From Cyanobium sp. ATX 6F1 (GTDB lineage: Bacteria; Cyanobacteriota; Cyanobacteriia; PCC-6307; Cyanobiaceae), in assembly GCF_024346315.1 (NCBI RefSeq), contig NZ_JAGQCS010000003.1, positions 124,001-188,000 of the forward strand: a DNA stretch of 64,000 nucleotides, read 5' to 3'. The notes under the pieces were generated by a model that was not told where the DNA came from, made no database searches, and saw only the letters and a program-made list of their open reading frames with translations. Both the position numbers and the translations under genes were made by a program. How positions within the stretch are numbered: the first letter of the stretch is position 1; each line of letters starts with the position of its first letter. Shown here in pieces: positions 45,749 through 54,837 of the stretch.

Positions 45749-46309
45749 TCAGCTATTGGCCTGCAGTTGCTGGAGGGCAGCGAGCACCTCCTGGCTGTGG
45801 CCGCTGGGCCGCACCGCCCGCCAGCTGGCCCGCAGCACCCCTTGGGGATCAATCAGAAAGGTGTGGCGCTGGGAGAAGGGGGCGATCCAGCTGCCGTAGG
45901 CCGAGCTCAGCGTTCCGCCAGGGTCGGACAGCAGGGGGTAGGCGAGCTTCTCACTGCCGCAGAAGGCGGCATGGGAGTCGGGGTCATCGGCGCTGACGCC
46001 CACCACCTCAGCGCCTGCGGCATGGAAGGCCGCCAGATCCCGCTGGAAACCACGGGCTTCGAGCGTGCAACCGGAGGTGAAATCCTTGGGGTAGAAGTAG
46101 AGAACCAGCCAGCGGCCGGCGAACTCCCCCAAGCTCCTGTGGGCCTCCACCGCCTCACCGGCCTCGGGCACCACTCCGGCCAGGTCAAAGTCGGGGGCTG
46201 GTTGATCCAGCTCCGGCCATAGGCCGCCAAGGGAAAGGGCCTGCGGCGGAAACGCCAGCAGGCCCAGGGTGGTGAGGCCGAGGCTGCCAAGCAGCTGACG
46301 ACGGTTCAT
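45749..46309 (-). CDS. Peroxiredoxin Q/BCP with an export-like leader
   Basis: A 186-residue thiol peroxidase. The leader MNRRQLLGSLGLTTLGLLAF looks like a Tat or Sec signal, so it may act in lumen or periplasm. The peroxidatic cysteine is in YFYPKDFTSGCTLEARGFQR; the second cysteine of classical BCP (CTxEAC) is replaced by Gly, leaving another Cys at AAFCGSEKLAYPLLSD. It is thus either a 1-Cys type or uses that other Cys to resolve. Upstream of rpmB is the divergence point; it reads in the same direction as rpmB and htpG. Confidence 0.9.
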   Translation of the reverse strand: MNRRQLLGSLGLTTLGLLAFPPQALSLGGLWPELDQPAPDFDLAGVVPEAGEAVEAHRSLGEFAGRWLVLYFYPKDFTSGCTLEARGFQRDLAAFHAAGAEVVGVSADDPDSHAAFCGSEKLAYPLLSDPGGTLSSAYGSWIAPFSQRHTFLIDPQGVLRASWRAVRPSGHSQEVLAALQQLQANS

Positions 46310-46351
46310 GGCGTTCAGATCAGGCGAGATGCCGATGGCAGCCGGCGCTGC

Positions 46352-46588
46352 TCAGATCTTGGCGAGGTTGATGCCCAGCTCCTTGGCGTAGGCACCCAGG
46401 CCCTTCTTCTGGATGGTGCGCAGGGTGCGGGTGGCAACCCGCAGCTTCACCCAACGGTTGCCCTCGGCCCACCAGAGGCGGCGTTCCTGCAGGTTCACCT
46501 GCTGGAGTTTCTTGGTGCGCACGTGGGAATGGCTGACAGCCATGCCGTTGTTGGCGCGCTTGCCGGTGAGCTGACAAACCCGGGACAT
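46352..46588 (-). CDS. rpmB: 50S ribosomal protein L28
   Basis: A 78-residue basic protein: [20 protein letters not shown] with the L28 signature C..TGK....G..VSH, then [20 protein letters not shown] and [20 protein letters not shown]. The length and N-terminus are standard. Only the first Cys of the zinc-type form remains. The promoter is probably in the 100-base gap toward htpG, where a TAAGAT word reads on the minus strand. It is followed 42 bases later by the peroxiredoxin gene. Confidence 0.97.
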   Translation of the reverse strand: MSRVCQLTGKRANNGMAVSHSHVRTKKLQQVNLQERRLWWAEGNRWVKLRVATRTLRTIQKKGLGAYAKELGINLAKI

Positions 46589-46688
46589 GACTTCAACCGA
46601 TACAACTGGACTGGGCAGAAAAACCCGAACTGGGATCTTAACAACTGACCGGCGGGGCCTCTGGGCCCGTCGTTGGGGCCAGGGGCGC

Positions 46689-48674
46689 TTAGAAGCCCCG
46701 TTCCATCAGCCGGCCCATCAGATCGGCGCTGCGTTGCTGGAAGCCCGCCAGTTGGTTGGGCTCCAGGCCCCCCACCGCCAGGCGGGCCAGTTCGTAGATG
46801 TGGCGGCCCAGGTCATCGGCCAGCTGCTGGCTGGGGGAGCTGCCGCCGCTGCCCGTGAGCACGGCGCCGCTGGAGAGCTTGAGCAGGCCGGCCACCAGCG
46901 GGTGACGGCGATTGACCACCAGCACGTGGTGCTCGGGCAGGCCAGGCAGACGCTGCTCCATCAGGGCGCCGATGTCGTTGAGGCGGCGCATCTGCTCCGG
47001 CAGCAGGATCAGGGCCGCCGGGGCCGTCTCGCCCTTGAGGGCCTGCACCTGGATGGTCACCTTGTCGTTGGCCAGGGCCGCTTTGAACAGATCGCGCAGC
47101 TTCTCGGAGCCCTCCTTGCCTTCGGCATCGGCCAGCTCGCTGTCCTGCTCCTGGATGCTGCTGTCGAGCTCGGCGTCCACCCGCTGGAACTTGAGCTCGT
47201 TGTGGCGGTCTTCCAGCCAGGGGATGAACTGGGCGTCAATCACCGTGTCCGCCAGGAGCACCTCGGCCCCCTGGCCCTTCCAGAGCGCCAGGGCACCGGC
47301 CTGGCCCGCCTCATCGGTGCAGTAAAGGATGCGCTGGGCGTTGGCCTCAGGGAGCCGGCTGCGGTAGCCGGCCAGGGTGGTGTAGGCCTTGCCGCGGCCG
47401 TCCGGGATCGGATCGATGGGCTGGTCCGCCTGATCGGCCCAGGCATCGCCTGTGCTGTCTGGGGCGCCTTCGGCGTCGCCGCTGGCCTCGGGCTGGGCGG
47501 GCTGTTCCTGCAGCGGAGCGGTGGTGCCGAACAGCACAAGATCCGCCACCTGCTCGGCGAATTTGTCGTCTTCCAGGGCGCCGATCTTGATGAACGGGGC
47601 CAGGCCCTCCCAGATCTCGGCGTAGCGCCTGGGATCATCGCGGTGCAGCTCCTTGAGCCGGTCACCCACCTTCTTGGCCACGAAACCGCCGATTGAGCGC
47701 ACCCGGCGGTCGGTCTGCAGGGCGCTGCGGCTCACGTTGAGCGGGATGTCGGGGGAATCGATCACGCCGCGCAGGGGGAGCAGGTAGCGGGGCACCACCT
47801 CCTTGATCGAATCGCTGACGAACACCTGATTGCAATACAGACGGATCTCGCCCTTCTCCCAGTCACCGCGCCCGGTGAGTTTGGGGAAAAACAGGATGCC
47901 CTGCAGGGTGTAGGGGTAGTCGGTGTTCAGGTGCACCCAGAGCAGTGGGTCCCCCTGGAATGGGTAGAGGTAGCGGTAGAGCTCGATGTAGTCGTTGTCA
48001 GTGAGGTCGCGGGGGCTCTGGCGCCACGGAGCCAGGCGCTTGTTGACGGTTTCCCCCTCGAGCTGCACCTCCACGGGCATGAAGTCGCAGTAGGTGGTGA
48101 TCAAGGCGCGGATCCGGGCCGGCTCGATGTACTCCAGCTCCTCCTCCTGCAGGTGCAGGATCACGTCGGTGCCCGCTGCGCTGCGCTCGCCCGCATCGAG
48201 GCTGAAGTTGGGGGAGCCGTCGCAGCTCCAGCGCACGGCCTCGGCGCCTGGTTTGGCGCTCAGGCTCACCAACTCCACCCGGGCGGCCACCATGAAACTG
48301 GAGTAGAAGCCCAGGCCGAAGTGGCCGATGATCGCGTCGTCTTCGCGCTTGTACTTCTCGAGGAACTCCTCGGCGCTGGAGAAAGCTACCTGGTTGATGT
48401 AACGCTTCACCTCATCGGCGCTCATGCCGATGCCGTTGTCGCTGATGGTGAGCGTCTTCGCCTCGCGATCGATGCTGATGGCGATGCGGCCCTCATCGCC
48501 CTCGCTGCAGTCGCCGGCCATGGCGGCCATGCGCCGCTTGCTGATCGCATCCATCCCGTTGCTCACCAGCTCCCGCAGGAACACCTCATGGCCCGAATAG
48601 ACGGCCTTTTTGATGATCGGGAAGATGTTCTCGGTGTGGATCTGGATCTGACCCTGTTCCTGGAGAACGGCCAT
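46689..48674 (-). CDS. htpG: Molecular chaperone HtpG (Hsp90)
   Basis: A 661-residue Hsp90: [20 protein letters not shown]-type N-terminus (here [19 protein letters not shown]), [17 protein letters not shown], the GHKL ATP site [15 protein letters not shown] and [20 protein letters not shown], then middle-domain [20 protein letters not shown]. The C-terminal domain includes the usual Leu-rich dimer helix. In cyanobacteria HtpG helps phycobilisome linker stability and acclimation to heat or oxidative stress. A 120-base gap separates it from the ferredoxin gene upstream. Confidence 0.97.
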   Translation of the reverse strand: MAVLQEQGQIQIHTENIFPIIKKAVYSGHEVFLRELVSNGMDAISKRRMAAMAGDCSEGDEGRIAISIDREAKTLTISDNGIGMSADEVKRYINQVAFSSAEEFLEKYKREDDAIIGHFGLGFYSSFMVAARVELVSLSAKPGAEAVRWSCDGSPNFSLDAGERSAAGTDVILHLQEEELEYIEPARIRALITTYCDFMPVEVQLEGETVNKRLAPWRQSPRDLTDNDYIELYRYLYPFQGDPLLWVHLNTDYPYTLQGILFFPKLTGRGDWEKGEIRLYCNQVFVSDSIKEVVPRYLLPLRGVIDSPDIPLNVSRSALQTDRRVRSIGGFVAKKVGDRLKELHRDDPRRYAEIWEGLAPFIKIGALEDDKFAEQVADLVLFGTTAPLQEQPAQPEASGDAEGAPDSTGDAWADQADQPIDPIPDGRGKAYTTLAGYRSRLPEANAQRILYCTDEAGQAGALALWKGQGAEVLLADTVIDAQFIPWLEDRHNELKFQRVDAELDSSIQEQDSELADAEGKEGSEKLRDLFKAALANDKVTIQVQALKGETAPAALILLPEQMRRLNDIGALMEQRLPGLPEHHVLVVNRRHPLVAGLLKLSSGAVLTGSGGSSPSQQLADDLGRHIYELARLAVGGLEPNQLAGFQQRSADLMGRLMERGF

Positions 48675-48797
48675 GGCTGCAGCGTTTCCGCTCTGTGGTG
48701 AGGCGACCTTACGGAGCGGCCGCGCTGGCGCTCAAGGGCGGCCAGGGACGGGTCACCGAACCACCCCCGTGACCACCCGCGGTCGGCCTCGGCCGCC

Positions 48798-49022
48798 TCA
48801 GCCCCGGCGCTGCAGCTGCGGTTGTTCCTCGGGCACGATCGCCCCCTCCACCGGACACACCTGCAAGCAGATGCCGCAGTCGATGCAGGTGTCGAAATCG
48901 ATCCAGAAAAAGCCCGTCCCCTTGCGGTTGGCGCCACTGCCGGGGTGGATGCAGGCCACCGGGCAGGCGTCCACGCAGTCGGCCACACCCTCGCAGACAT
49001 CGGTGAGGATCGTGTGGGCCAT
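48798..49022 (-). CDS. Small 2[4Fe-4S]/[3Fe-4S][4Fe-4S] ferredoxin
   Basis: A 74-residue bacterial-type ferredoxin: MAHTILTDVCEGVADCVDAC opens with a CxxxxxCxxxCP-like set, and TCIDCGICLQVCPVEGAI is a full CxxCxxCxxxCP cluster. Between them is a WIDFDTCIDCG turn. The first set (CEGVADCVDACPVACI) matches 7Fe or 8Fe ferredoxins common in cyanobacteria. Electron partners are unknown. It lies between hisZ and htpG on the minus strand, 25 bases after hisZ. Confidence 0.92.
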   Translation of the reverse strand: MAHTILTDVCEGVADCVDACPVACIHPGSGANRKGTGFFWIDFDTCIDCGICLQVCPVEGAIVPEEQPQLQRRG

Positions 49023-49047
49023 GAACAGACGGCAAAGGCCGTCGATC

Positions 49048-50220
49048 CTAGGCAGCCAGCCAGAGCGCTGAACGGGCCCCCCGGGAGGCCGCCAGCCGTT
49101 CGGCCTCCGCCTGGCTCGGGCAGGGTTCGCTCAGCAGTTCGGCCGCCGTGCCTTCGCTGTGAAGCTGCTGCAGCCGGTCGAGGGCGGCGCTCAGCAGGTC
49201 GGCATCGGCGTAGGCCACCAGCAGCGGGCCGCCGGCGCTGGGCTCAGGGCCATGGCCCGTCAGCAATTCGCGGATGTCCTCGATCTGGAAACTGAAGCCC
49301 ACCCCCGCGGCCGGGCTGCCCCCGAAACGACTCACCAGGGCGTCGTAGCGGCCACCGCTGGCGATCGCCACCGGCGCTTCGGTGCCGCGGCAGACCAGCT
49401 GGAGCACCAGCCCGTCATAGAGATCGAACTGAGGCTGGAAGCTGGGGTCGAGCTGCAGGCACACCCCGAGCCGTTCCGCCATCGGAGCGATGCTGCCGAT
49501 CACAGCGCCCAGATCCCTGAGCAGCGGACTGGGCCCCAGCAGTTGCTCCAGTTGGTAGAGCACCGCCGTGGGCTCCCCCCGCAGGCGCATGAGCTGCTGC
49601 AGGGCCTGGCGGTCGCTCGCCTCGAGCGGCAGGGCCGCCAGGGCGAGGGGATCGAAGCCGGTCAGGGCTTTGCGGGCGGCGGTGCGCTGCTCGGCTGGGA
49701 CGCGCGCCAGCAGGGTCGTGAGCAGGCCATGGTGGCCCAGCAGCAGCCGGGATTGATGGCGCTCGTCAAGGCCCAGGGCTTCGATGCAGGCCAGCAGCAG
49801 CCTCAGCAGTTCGGCATCGGCGGCGGCGGCGGCAACCCCCAGCAGTTCCACGCCGCTCTGCAGCTGTTCCTGCACCCGCTGGCTGCCGGAATCGCCGATG
49901 AAGCTGCGGAAGGTGGCGCCGCTGGCCCAGAGGCGCAGGGGCCGGGGCCGGCCCGCCAGCCGAGTGGAGGCGGCACGGGCGATCGAGGCGGTCATCTCCG
50001 GACGCAGCCCCAGGGGCTCGTCGCTCACCAGCCGCACCACCTCCCGGCCATCGATGGCGCCGCCCGCCGCGAAGGTTTCGAGCCGCTCGATGCTGGGGGG
50101 GGCCACCTCCTGGTACCCCCACAAGCGGTAGACCGCCGCGAGCCGCTCGCGCAGGCGGCGGTTGCCATCCACCTCCCATGGGTTGAGATCCCTGGCTCCG
50201 GCGGCAGGTTGCAGGGCCAT
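49048..50220 (-). CDS. hisZ: ATP phosphoribosyltransferase regulatory subunit
   Basis: A 390-residue protein related to class II aminoacyl-tRNA synthetases, which activates short-form HisG. It has class II motifs such as GYQEVAPPSIERLETF, VRLVSDEPLGLRPEMTASIA (motif 2) and LWASGATFRSF, plus VAIASGGRYDALVSRFGGSP near the C-terminus (motif 3). It lacks a tRNA-anticodon domain, which distinguishes it from HisS. It starts at ATG 50220, 33 bases after the inositol phosphatase stop. It is in the middle of the minus-strand run. Confidence 0.94.
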   Translation of the reverse strand: MALQPAAGARDLNPWEVDGNRRLRERLAAVYRLWGYQEVAPPSIERLETFAAGGAIDGREVVRLVSDEPLGLRPEMTASIARAASTRLAGRPRPLRLWASGATFRSFIGDSGSQRVQEQLQSGVELLGVAAAAADAELLRLLLACIEALGLDERHQSRLLLGHHGLLTTLLARVPAEQRTAARKALTGFDPLALAALPLEASDRQALQQLMRLRGEPTAVLYQLEQLLGPSPLLRDLGAVIGSIAPMAERLGVCLQLDPSFQPQFDLYDGLVLQLVCRGTEAPVAIASGGRYDALVSRFGGSPAAGVGFSFQIEDIRELLTGHGPEPSAGGPLLVAYADADLLSAALDRLQQLHSEGTAAELLSEPCPSQAEAERLAASRGARSALWLAA

Positions 50221-50253
50221 GGGACAAGGGGGAGGGGGGCTGTGTTGGCGATC

Positions 50254-51129
50254 CTATGGAGCGTCCAGTTCCGGGGCGCCGAAGCTGGCCCCGTCCAGGG
50301 GTCTGATGGCGGAAAGCCCCTCCACCAGGGCTCTATGGAGCCCTGGGGCGCAGGCGATCAGGCGGCCTTCGCCCAGCTCCAGGGGGCTGCCGTCGTAGCG
50401 GCTGACGATGCCGCCGGCCTGCTCCACCAGCGCCACTCCGGCGGCGAGGTCCCAGGGGGAGAGGCCGCGCTCCCAGTAGCCATCAAGACGCCCGGCGGCC
50501 ACGTAGGCCAGATCGAGGGCGGCGGCACCGGCCCGGCGTACGCCGCGGCTGCGGTGGGTGAACCAGCAGAACTCGGCGTAGTTGTTGTCCAGCCGTGTGT
50601 GCCGGTCGTAGGCGAAGCCCGTGGCCAGCAGGGACGACCCCAGTTCTTCGCAACCGCTCACCGCCAGGCGGTTGTCGTTGCACCATGCCCCCAGGCCCGG
50701 GGCGGCCCAGAAGAACTGCTCCAGGGCCGGGGCCGCCAGGGCCCCCAACAGGGGCTGACCCCTCCAGGTGAGACCTACCGAGGTGGCGAAAAAGGGGAAG
50801 CCGTGGGCGAAGTTGGTGGTGCCATCGAGGGGATCAACGCACCACTGTAGATCGCTTTTCAACGCGCTTTGGCCGGTTTCTTCCGCGAGTACCCCCAGTT
50901 CAGGGGTCTGGGCGCTCAGTAACTCCAGAACGGCCGTCTCGGCGGCCTCATCGGCTTCGGTGACCAGATCCCCGGCCCGGCCCTTCTCACGGATGCGCTC
51001 CAGCCGGCCGAGGTGCTCCCGAAGGGCCAGCGAACCTGCCTGGGCGGCGGCGCGGGCCACCTCCGCCAGGCGCTCGATTTCCAGTGCCGTCAGTCCCGCC
51101 GCTGCAGCGGCCTGATCTGAAAGTCTCAT
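50254..51129 (-). CDS. Inositol monophosphatase family protein
   Basis: A 291-residue Li-sensitive phosphatase fold: DLVTEADEAAETAVLELLSA and VLAEETGQSAL (metal site E), WCVDPLDGTTNFAHGFPFFA (DPxDGT), and the C-terminal SPWDLAAGVALVEQAGGIVS (WDxAAG). Substrates in the family include inositol-1-phosphate, fructose-1,6-bisphosphate and PAP, which the motifs do not separate. The ATG overlaps the stop of the ferredoxin gene upstream (ATGA), so they are translationally coupled. Confidence 0.93.
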   Translation of the reverse strand: MRLSDQAAAAAGLTALEIERLAEVARAAAQAGSLALREHLGRLERIREKGRAGDLVTEADEAAETAVLELLSAQTPELGVLAEETGQSALKSDLQWCVDPLDGTTNFAHGFPFFATSVGLTWRGQPLLGALAAPALEQFFWAAPGLGAWCNDNRLAVSGCEELGSSLLATGFAYDRHTRLDNNYAEFCWFTHRSRGVRRAGAAALDLAYVAAGRLDGYWERGLSPWDLAAGVALVEQAGGIVSRYDGSPLELGEGRLIACAPGLHRALVEGLSAIRPLDGASFGAPELDAP

Positions 51130-51509
51130 TCGTCGTCGAGGGGCAGGCCGGCCCGCACCTTGCCCCGGCCGAAATGGCGCCCGAACTGGAGCTCGTAGAC
51201 CTCGTCTTCGTCGGTGGTCTCCACCTCCAGGGGGCCCAGGGCCCTGGCCACGCAGAGCAGGCCGTAGCCCCTGTTGCGCAGCGCCTGGGAGATGCCGAGT
51301 GACTCCCGCTGGTCGATGCTGCCGCTGAGCACCCGCACCGCGCAGGCGGTGCAGCAGCCGTTACGGCAGCTGAAGGGCAGCGGTTCGCCCTGGGACTCGA
51401 AGCTGCGCAGGATGTACTCCCCTTCCGGCACCTCCAGCACAATCGTGCGCCCGGCCTGGCGGTGATGCACGGTGATCGGGAATCGCCGCACGGTCTGGAC
51501 CTCGAACAT
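51126..51509 (-). CDS. Plant-type [2Fe-2S] ferredoxin
   Basis: A 127-residue ferredoxin: the cluster ligands are in SFSCRNGCCTACAVRVLSGS, where C-x4-C-x2-C is nearly met (C-RNG-CC-TA-C), and the fourth in GYGLLCVARALG. Hydrophobic strand FPITVHHRQAGRTIVLEVPE leads it. It is longer than PetF (about 97) because of a C-terminal extension with acidic DEDEVYELQFG. The role is probably specialised electron transfer. ATG 51509 is the natural start; upstream in-frame residues lie on the tRNA. It overlaps the inositol phosphatase start. Confidence 0.9.
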   Translation of the reverse strand: MFEVQTVRRFPITVHHRQAGRTIVLEVPEGEYILRSFESQGEPLPFSCRNGCCTACAVRVLSGSIDQRESLGISQALRNRGYGLLCVARALGPLEVETTDEDEVYELQFGRHFGRGKVRAGLPLDDE

Positions 51510-51586
51510 GGGCTGGGAAGCGCCGATGGCGCCCGAGTGGTGAGAAGGCCTGCTGCTAGATTGCCTTCTGCCCCATTTAAGCCCCT

Positions 51587-51673
51587 GGAGAGGTGGCCGA
51601 GTGGTCGAAGGCGCAGCACTGGAAATGCTGTATAGGGGCAACTCTATCGAGGGTTCGAATCCCTCCCTCTCCG
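51587..51673 (+). tRNA. tRNA-Ser, anticodon GGA
   Basis: An 87-base type II tRNA. The acceptor GGAGAGG 51587-51593 pairs with CCTCTCC 51666-51672, with discriminator G at 51673. The anticodon stem-loop contains ACTGGAAATGC with anticodon GGA, reading UCC and UCU. The long variable arm (between the anticodon stem and GGTTCGAATCC T-loop) is typical of serine tRNAs. CCA is not encoded. A strong terminator follows. Confidence 0.97.
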
Positions 51674-51676
51674 TTG

Positions 51677-51704
51677 AAAACCGGCCCAAGGGCCGGTTTT
51701 TTTT
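51677..51704 (+). terminator. Intrinsic terminator of tRNA-Ser
   Basis: AAAACCGGCCC and GGGCCGGTTTT form an 11-bp stem around a two-base turn (end pairs probably open), followed by a T-run to 51704. It starts three bases after the tRNA, a classic intrinsic terminator. The following 260 bases up to pstB contain no gene I can support. Confidence 0.87.
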
Positions 51705-51965
51705 ATGGCGATCACTGTTGGCATCCGGGCCAAGGGTGGAGCCTGTTGAAGGCTGGAACTTGGCCCCATGGGTATCAAGGAGAGCGGCGTCTTGTTGCGC
51801 CTTCATGATCACCGCAGCCCGATCATCAAGAGCCGTTGATGAATCGCGACTGTTGTGAGTGGCTTTAAGTTATTGATTGTGCCCTGGCCTCTGTCAGCTT
51901 CCCTGGATGGCCGATCAGCGCTCATCTCGCCTGCCTGGCCTGGTCATCGGTAGGACGCGGGGCCG

Positions 51966-52784
51966 TCAGCCGAAGCGGCCGCTGACGTAGTCCAGGGTGG
52001 CTTGCTGGGCGGGGGAGTTGAAGATCGCTTCCGTTTCGGCGAACTCCACCAGATAACCGATCTTGCCGCTGCCGCCTTCCACCGCTTCGGCGTTGAAGAA
52101 GGCCGTTTGATCCGACACACGCACGGCCTGCTGCATGTTGTGGGTCACGATCACAATCGTGTAGTTCTTCTTGAGCTCGTGCATCATCTCCTCGATCTTC
52201 AAGGTGGAAATCGGATCAAGGGCCGAGCAGGGTTCATCCATCAGAATCACTTCGGGCTCTACGGAAATCGCCCGGGCGATGCAGAGACGCTGTTGCTGGC
52301 CGCCGGAGAGGGAATAGCCACTCTCTTTGAGCTTGTCCTTGGTTTCATCCCAGATCGCCGCTTTGCGCAGGGAACGCTCCACCAGTTCGTCCATGTCGCC
52401 GCGGTAGCCATGGATGCGGGCGCCGAAGGCGATGTTTTCGTAGATCGATTTGGGGAAGGGGTTCGGACGCTGAAACACCATGCCGATGCGCCGCCGCACC
52501 TCGACGGGATCGACGTTGGGGGCATAGAGATCGTGGCCCTCGAACACCACTCGGCCCTTGAGGCTGCAACCCTCGATCAGATCATTCATGCGGTTGAGAC
52601 CGCGCAGCACCGTCGATTTCCCGCAGCCTGAGGGCCCGATGAAGGCCGTCACCTGGCCCTTGGGGATCTCCATGAAGACGTTGCGCACGGCCTCGAAGCT
52701 GCCGTAACTGATCGAGACGTTCTCCAGGGACATGCAGATGTCCGAATTGGCCGTCGACTGGGGGCTGAGGGAGGTGGCGGTCAT
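51966..52784 (-). CDS. pstB: Phosphate ABC transporter ATP-binding protein
   Basis: A 272-residue ATPase: Walker [10 protein letters not shown] (50-58), ABC signature LSGGQQQRL (159-167), Walker [13 protein letters not shown] and the switch-His loop [16 protein letters not shown]. The N-terminus includes [20 protein letters not shown] and the PstB-type [20 protein letters not shown], which assigns it to phosphate import. It is the last gene of the pstC-pstA-pstB unit, 47 bases after pstA. No phoU or pstS gene adjoins. Confidence 0.97.
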   Translation of the reverse strand: MTATSLSPQSTANSDICMSLENVSISYGSFEAVRNVFMEIPKGQVTAFIGPSGCGKSTVLRGLNRMNDLIEGCSLKGRVVFEGHDLYAPNVDPVEVRRRIGMVFQRPNPFPKSIYENIAFGARIHGYRGDMDELVERSLRKAAIWDETKDKLKESGYSLSGGQQQRLCIARAISVEPEVILMDEPCSALDPISTLKIEEMMHELKKNYTIVIVTHNMQQAVRVSDQTAFFNAEAVEGGSGKIGYLVEFAETEAIFNSPAQQATLDYVSGRFG

Positions 52785-52831
52785 GACACAGAGGAATGGA
52801 AGTGTGGGGAGCGGTGAACGGGGAGCGGCCT

Positions 52832-53734
52832 TTAGGTTGAGGAGGCGAAGCGGCTCAACCAGCGGGCAAGCAGATTGGCCGCCAGGATCAGGACCACCAG
52901 CACGAAGGAAGCAGCCCAGGCCAGGGCGTTCTGGGCCTCGTAAGGCATGATCGCGAAGTTGAAGATCAGCACCGACATGGTGGCGATCGGCTTGAGCAGA
53001 CCCTCAGCCCAGAAGGGAGAGAACAGGGCCGTGAAGATCAACGGAGCGGTTTCACCCGCCGCCCTGGCAATGCCCAGCACCACACCGGTGGCAATCGGGG
53101 TGAAGGCAGTGGGCAGGGTGATCCGGGTGATGGTGACGAACTTGGAAGCACCCACGCCGATGGCGCCCATGCGCAGCTCCTGGGGCACCAGCTTGAGGCC
53201 CTCGTCGGTGGTCTTGATCACCGTGGGCAGCATCAGTACCGAGAGAGCAATGCCTCCGGCCACAGCGCTGTAACTCTCGCCGAAGAGGATTCGGGTCGAG
53301 ACGATCAGGCCGTAGATGAACACCCCGCAGATGATCGAGGGCACGCCAGCCAGCACGTTGGTGCCGAAACGCACGAAGCTCTGGAACCAGCCGCCCTTGG
53401 AGTACTCCGCCAGGTAGATCCCACCGCCGACGCCGACAGGAATGGCGATCAACGAGGCCACCAGGGTGACCAGGAAGGTGCCGAGGATGGCGTTGCCGAT
53501 GCCGCCGCCCTCGGTGCCGGGGGCGGGAGGGAGCTGCGTGAGCAGACCAATGCTGATAAGTGAGCCGCCTTTGATCAGCACGTACAAAAGCACCAGCACC
53601 AGAGGCAAAACGGCGATCAGGGAGAACAGGCCGGTGAGAAAGGTGAAAAAGAGGTTCCAGCGGTTGCGCCCGAGTTCTGGCTGCTTGTGCAGCGACTGCC
53701 GGTCGAACAGCTTTTCGGTGGAGGCGTAGGCCAT
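52832..53734 (-). CDS. pstA: Phosphate ABC transporter permease PstA
   Basis: A 300-residue, six-span permease: [20 protein letters not shown] at the N-terminus, [40 protein letters not shown] and the EAA-type coupling loop around [40 protein letters not shown] is typical of PstA. ATG 53734 is used, eight bases after the pstC stop. PstA pairs with PstC to form the channel of the high-affinity phosphate importer. Confidence 0.96.
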   Translation of the reverse strand: MAYASTEKLFDRQSLHKQPELGRNRWNLFFTFLTGLFSLIAVLPLVLVLLYVLIKGGSLISIGLLTQLPPAPGTEGGGIGNAILGTFLVTLVASLIAIPVGVGGGIYLAEYSKGGWFQSFVRFGTNVLAGVPSIICGVFIYGLIVSTRILFGESYSAVAGGIALSVLMLPTVIKTTDEGLKLVPQELRMGAIGVGASKFVTITRITLPTAFTPIATGVVLGIARAAGETAPLIFTALFSPFWAEGLLKPIATMSVLIFNFAIMPYEAQNALAWAASFVLVVLILAANLLARWLSRFASST

Positions 53735-53742
53735 GGGTTGGT

Positions 53743-54696
53743 TCAGTACTTCAGGCTGAGGCGTTTGACGACCCACTGGGCAAAGATGTTCACCACCAAG
53801 GTGAGCACCATCAGCACCAGGGCCGCGTACATCAAGGAGGAGACCTGGGAACCGTCGGCTTCACCGAACTGGTTCGCCAACATTGAGGCGATTGTGTTGC
53901 CCGGAGCCAGCAACGAGACGCTGAAGTTGTTGGAATTGCCGATGATCATCGTCACCGCCATGGTTTCACCCATGGCCCGCCCGAGGGCCAGCATCACGCC
54001 ACCGGTGATGCCCGACACCGCCGCTGGAAGGATCACCTGAAGAATCGCCCCCCAGCGGGTGGTGCCGATGCCGTAGGCCGCCTGACGCAGCTCAGGAGGC
54101 ACCTGATTGAGAGAATCCCTGGAGATCGCCGTGATGATCGGCAGGATCATCACCACCAGAATCAGGACCGCCGGTGCCATGCCAGGGCCCTGGGGCTGGG
54201 TGCTGAAGATCGGTAGCCAACCAAGGGCGTCATAGAGCCAGGTCAGCAGGGGCCGCAGGAAGGGCTCCATCACGAAGATGGCCCAGAGGCCGAGCACCAC
54301 CGATGGAATCGCCGCCAGCAACTCCACCATCAGCCCGATCAGGGTGCGGAGTTTGAGTGGAATCAGGTTCTCGGTGATGAAGATCGCCGTTCCCACCCCA
54401 AGGGGCACGGCAATCAGCAGCGAGAGCAGGGAGCTGACGATCGTGCCGTAGATGGCCGTGAACGCCCCGTATTCCTCCTTGACGGGGTTCCAGGCGGAGT
54501 TCACCAGAAAGCCGAGACCGAATTGCTTGATGGCTTCCTCGGAACCATGCATCACGGTGAGCAGGATTCCCAGCAGCACGATCGCCACCAGGGAAGCCAG
54601 CACGATCACCAGTTGGCGGAAGCCGAGATCGAGGAGTTTTTCGCTGGGGGGCCTGCGCTTCAGCGTGAACAGGTCCCCGTTCGAACTGATCGTCAT
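53743..54696 (-). CDS. pstC: Phosphate ABC transporter permease PstC
   Basis: A 317-residue permease with six spans. LVIVLASLVAIVLLGILLTV, FTAIYGTIVSSLLSLLIAVP and GLWAIFVMEPF precede the coupling loop (LRQAAYGIGTTRWGAILQVI) and LALGRAMGETMAVTMIIGNS, the PstC pattern. It is the first gene of the pst unit; the divergent gap to dnaK (141 bases) contains a Pho-box-like element. Regulation by phosphate is expected for the operon. Confidence 0.96.
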   Translation of the reverse strand: MTISSNGDLFTLKRRPPSEKLLDLGFRQLVIVLASLVAIVLLGILLTVMHGSEEAIKQFGLGFLVNSAWNPVKEEYGAFTAIYGTIVSSLLSLLIAVPLGVGTAIFITENLIPLKLRTLIGLMVELLAAIPSVVLGLWAIFVMEPFLRPLLTWLYDALGWLPIFSTQPQGPGMAPAVLILVVMILPIITAISRDSLNQVPPELRQAAYGIGTTRWGAILQVILPAAVSGITGGVMLALGRAMGETMAVTMIIGNSNNFSVSLLAPGNTIASMLANQFGEADGSQVSSLMYAALVLMVLTLVVNIFAQWVVKRLSLKY

Positions 54697-54743
54697 GCAA
54701 ACTCAGCTTTCAGCCGAAACCTAGGTGTGGCAGGCATCGCCCG

Positions 54744-54762
54744 TCACTAAGAATCGATTAAG
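54744..54762 (-). promoter_or_regulatory. Pho-box-like direct repeat upstream of pstC
   Basis: On the minus strand CTTAATCG, a 3-base spacer ATT and CTTAGTGA form two direct 8-base units at 11-base spacing. The cyanobacterial Pho-box consists of repeated (C/T)TTAA(C/T)(C/T)(A/T) units with 3-base spacers, so the fit is partial: two units rather than three, with mismatches. It lies 48 bases before the pstC ATG, a usual place for PhoB (SphR) binding. Confidence 0.45.
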
Positions 54763-54837
54763 GCCTCCCCTTGGGGGCGGCCGCTGGCCCCGTTACCTTG
54801 GGTGCTCCGTTGGCGGATTCCTGGGGCGGCGGGTTGT

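Noticed and set aside
49159-50850. A 563-codon ORF opposite hisZ and the inositol phosphatase
   Set aside because: Shadow ORF; Gln/Gly/Ala composition and no motifs.
51770-51841. 23-codon ORF between tRNA-Ser and pstB
   Set aside because: Too short, no Shine-Dalgarno, no hydrophobic or conserved feature.
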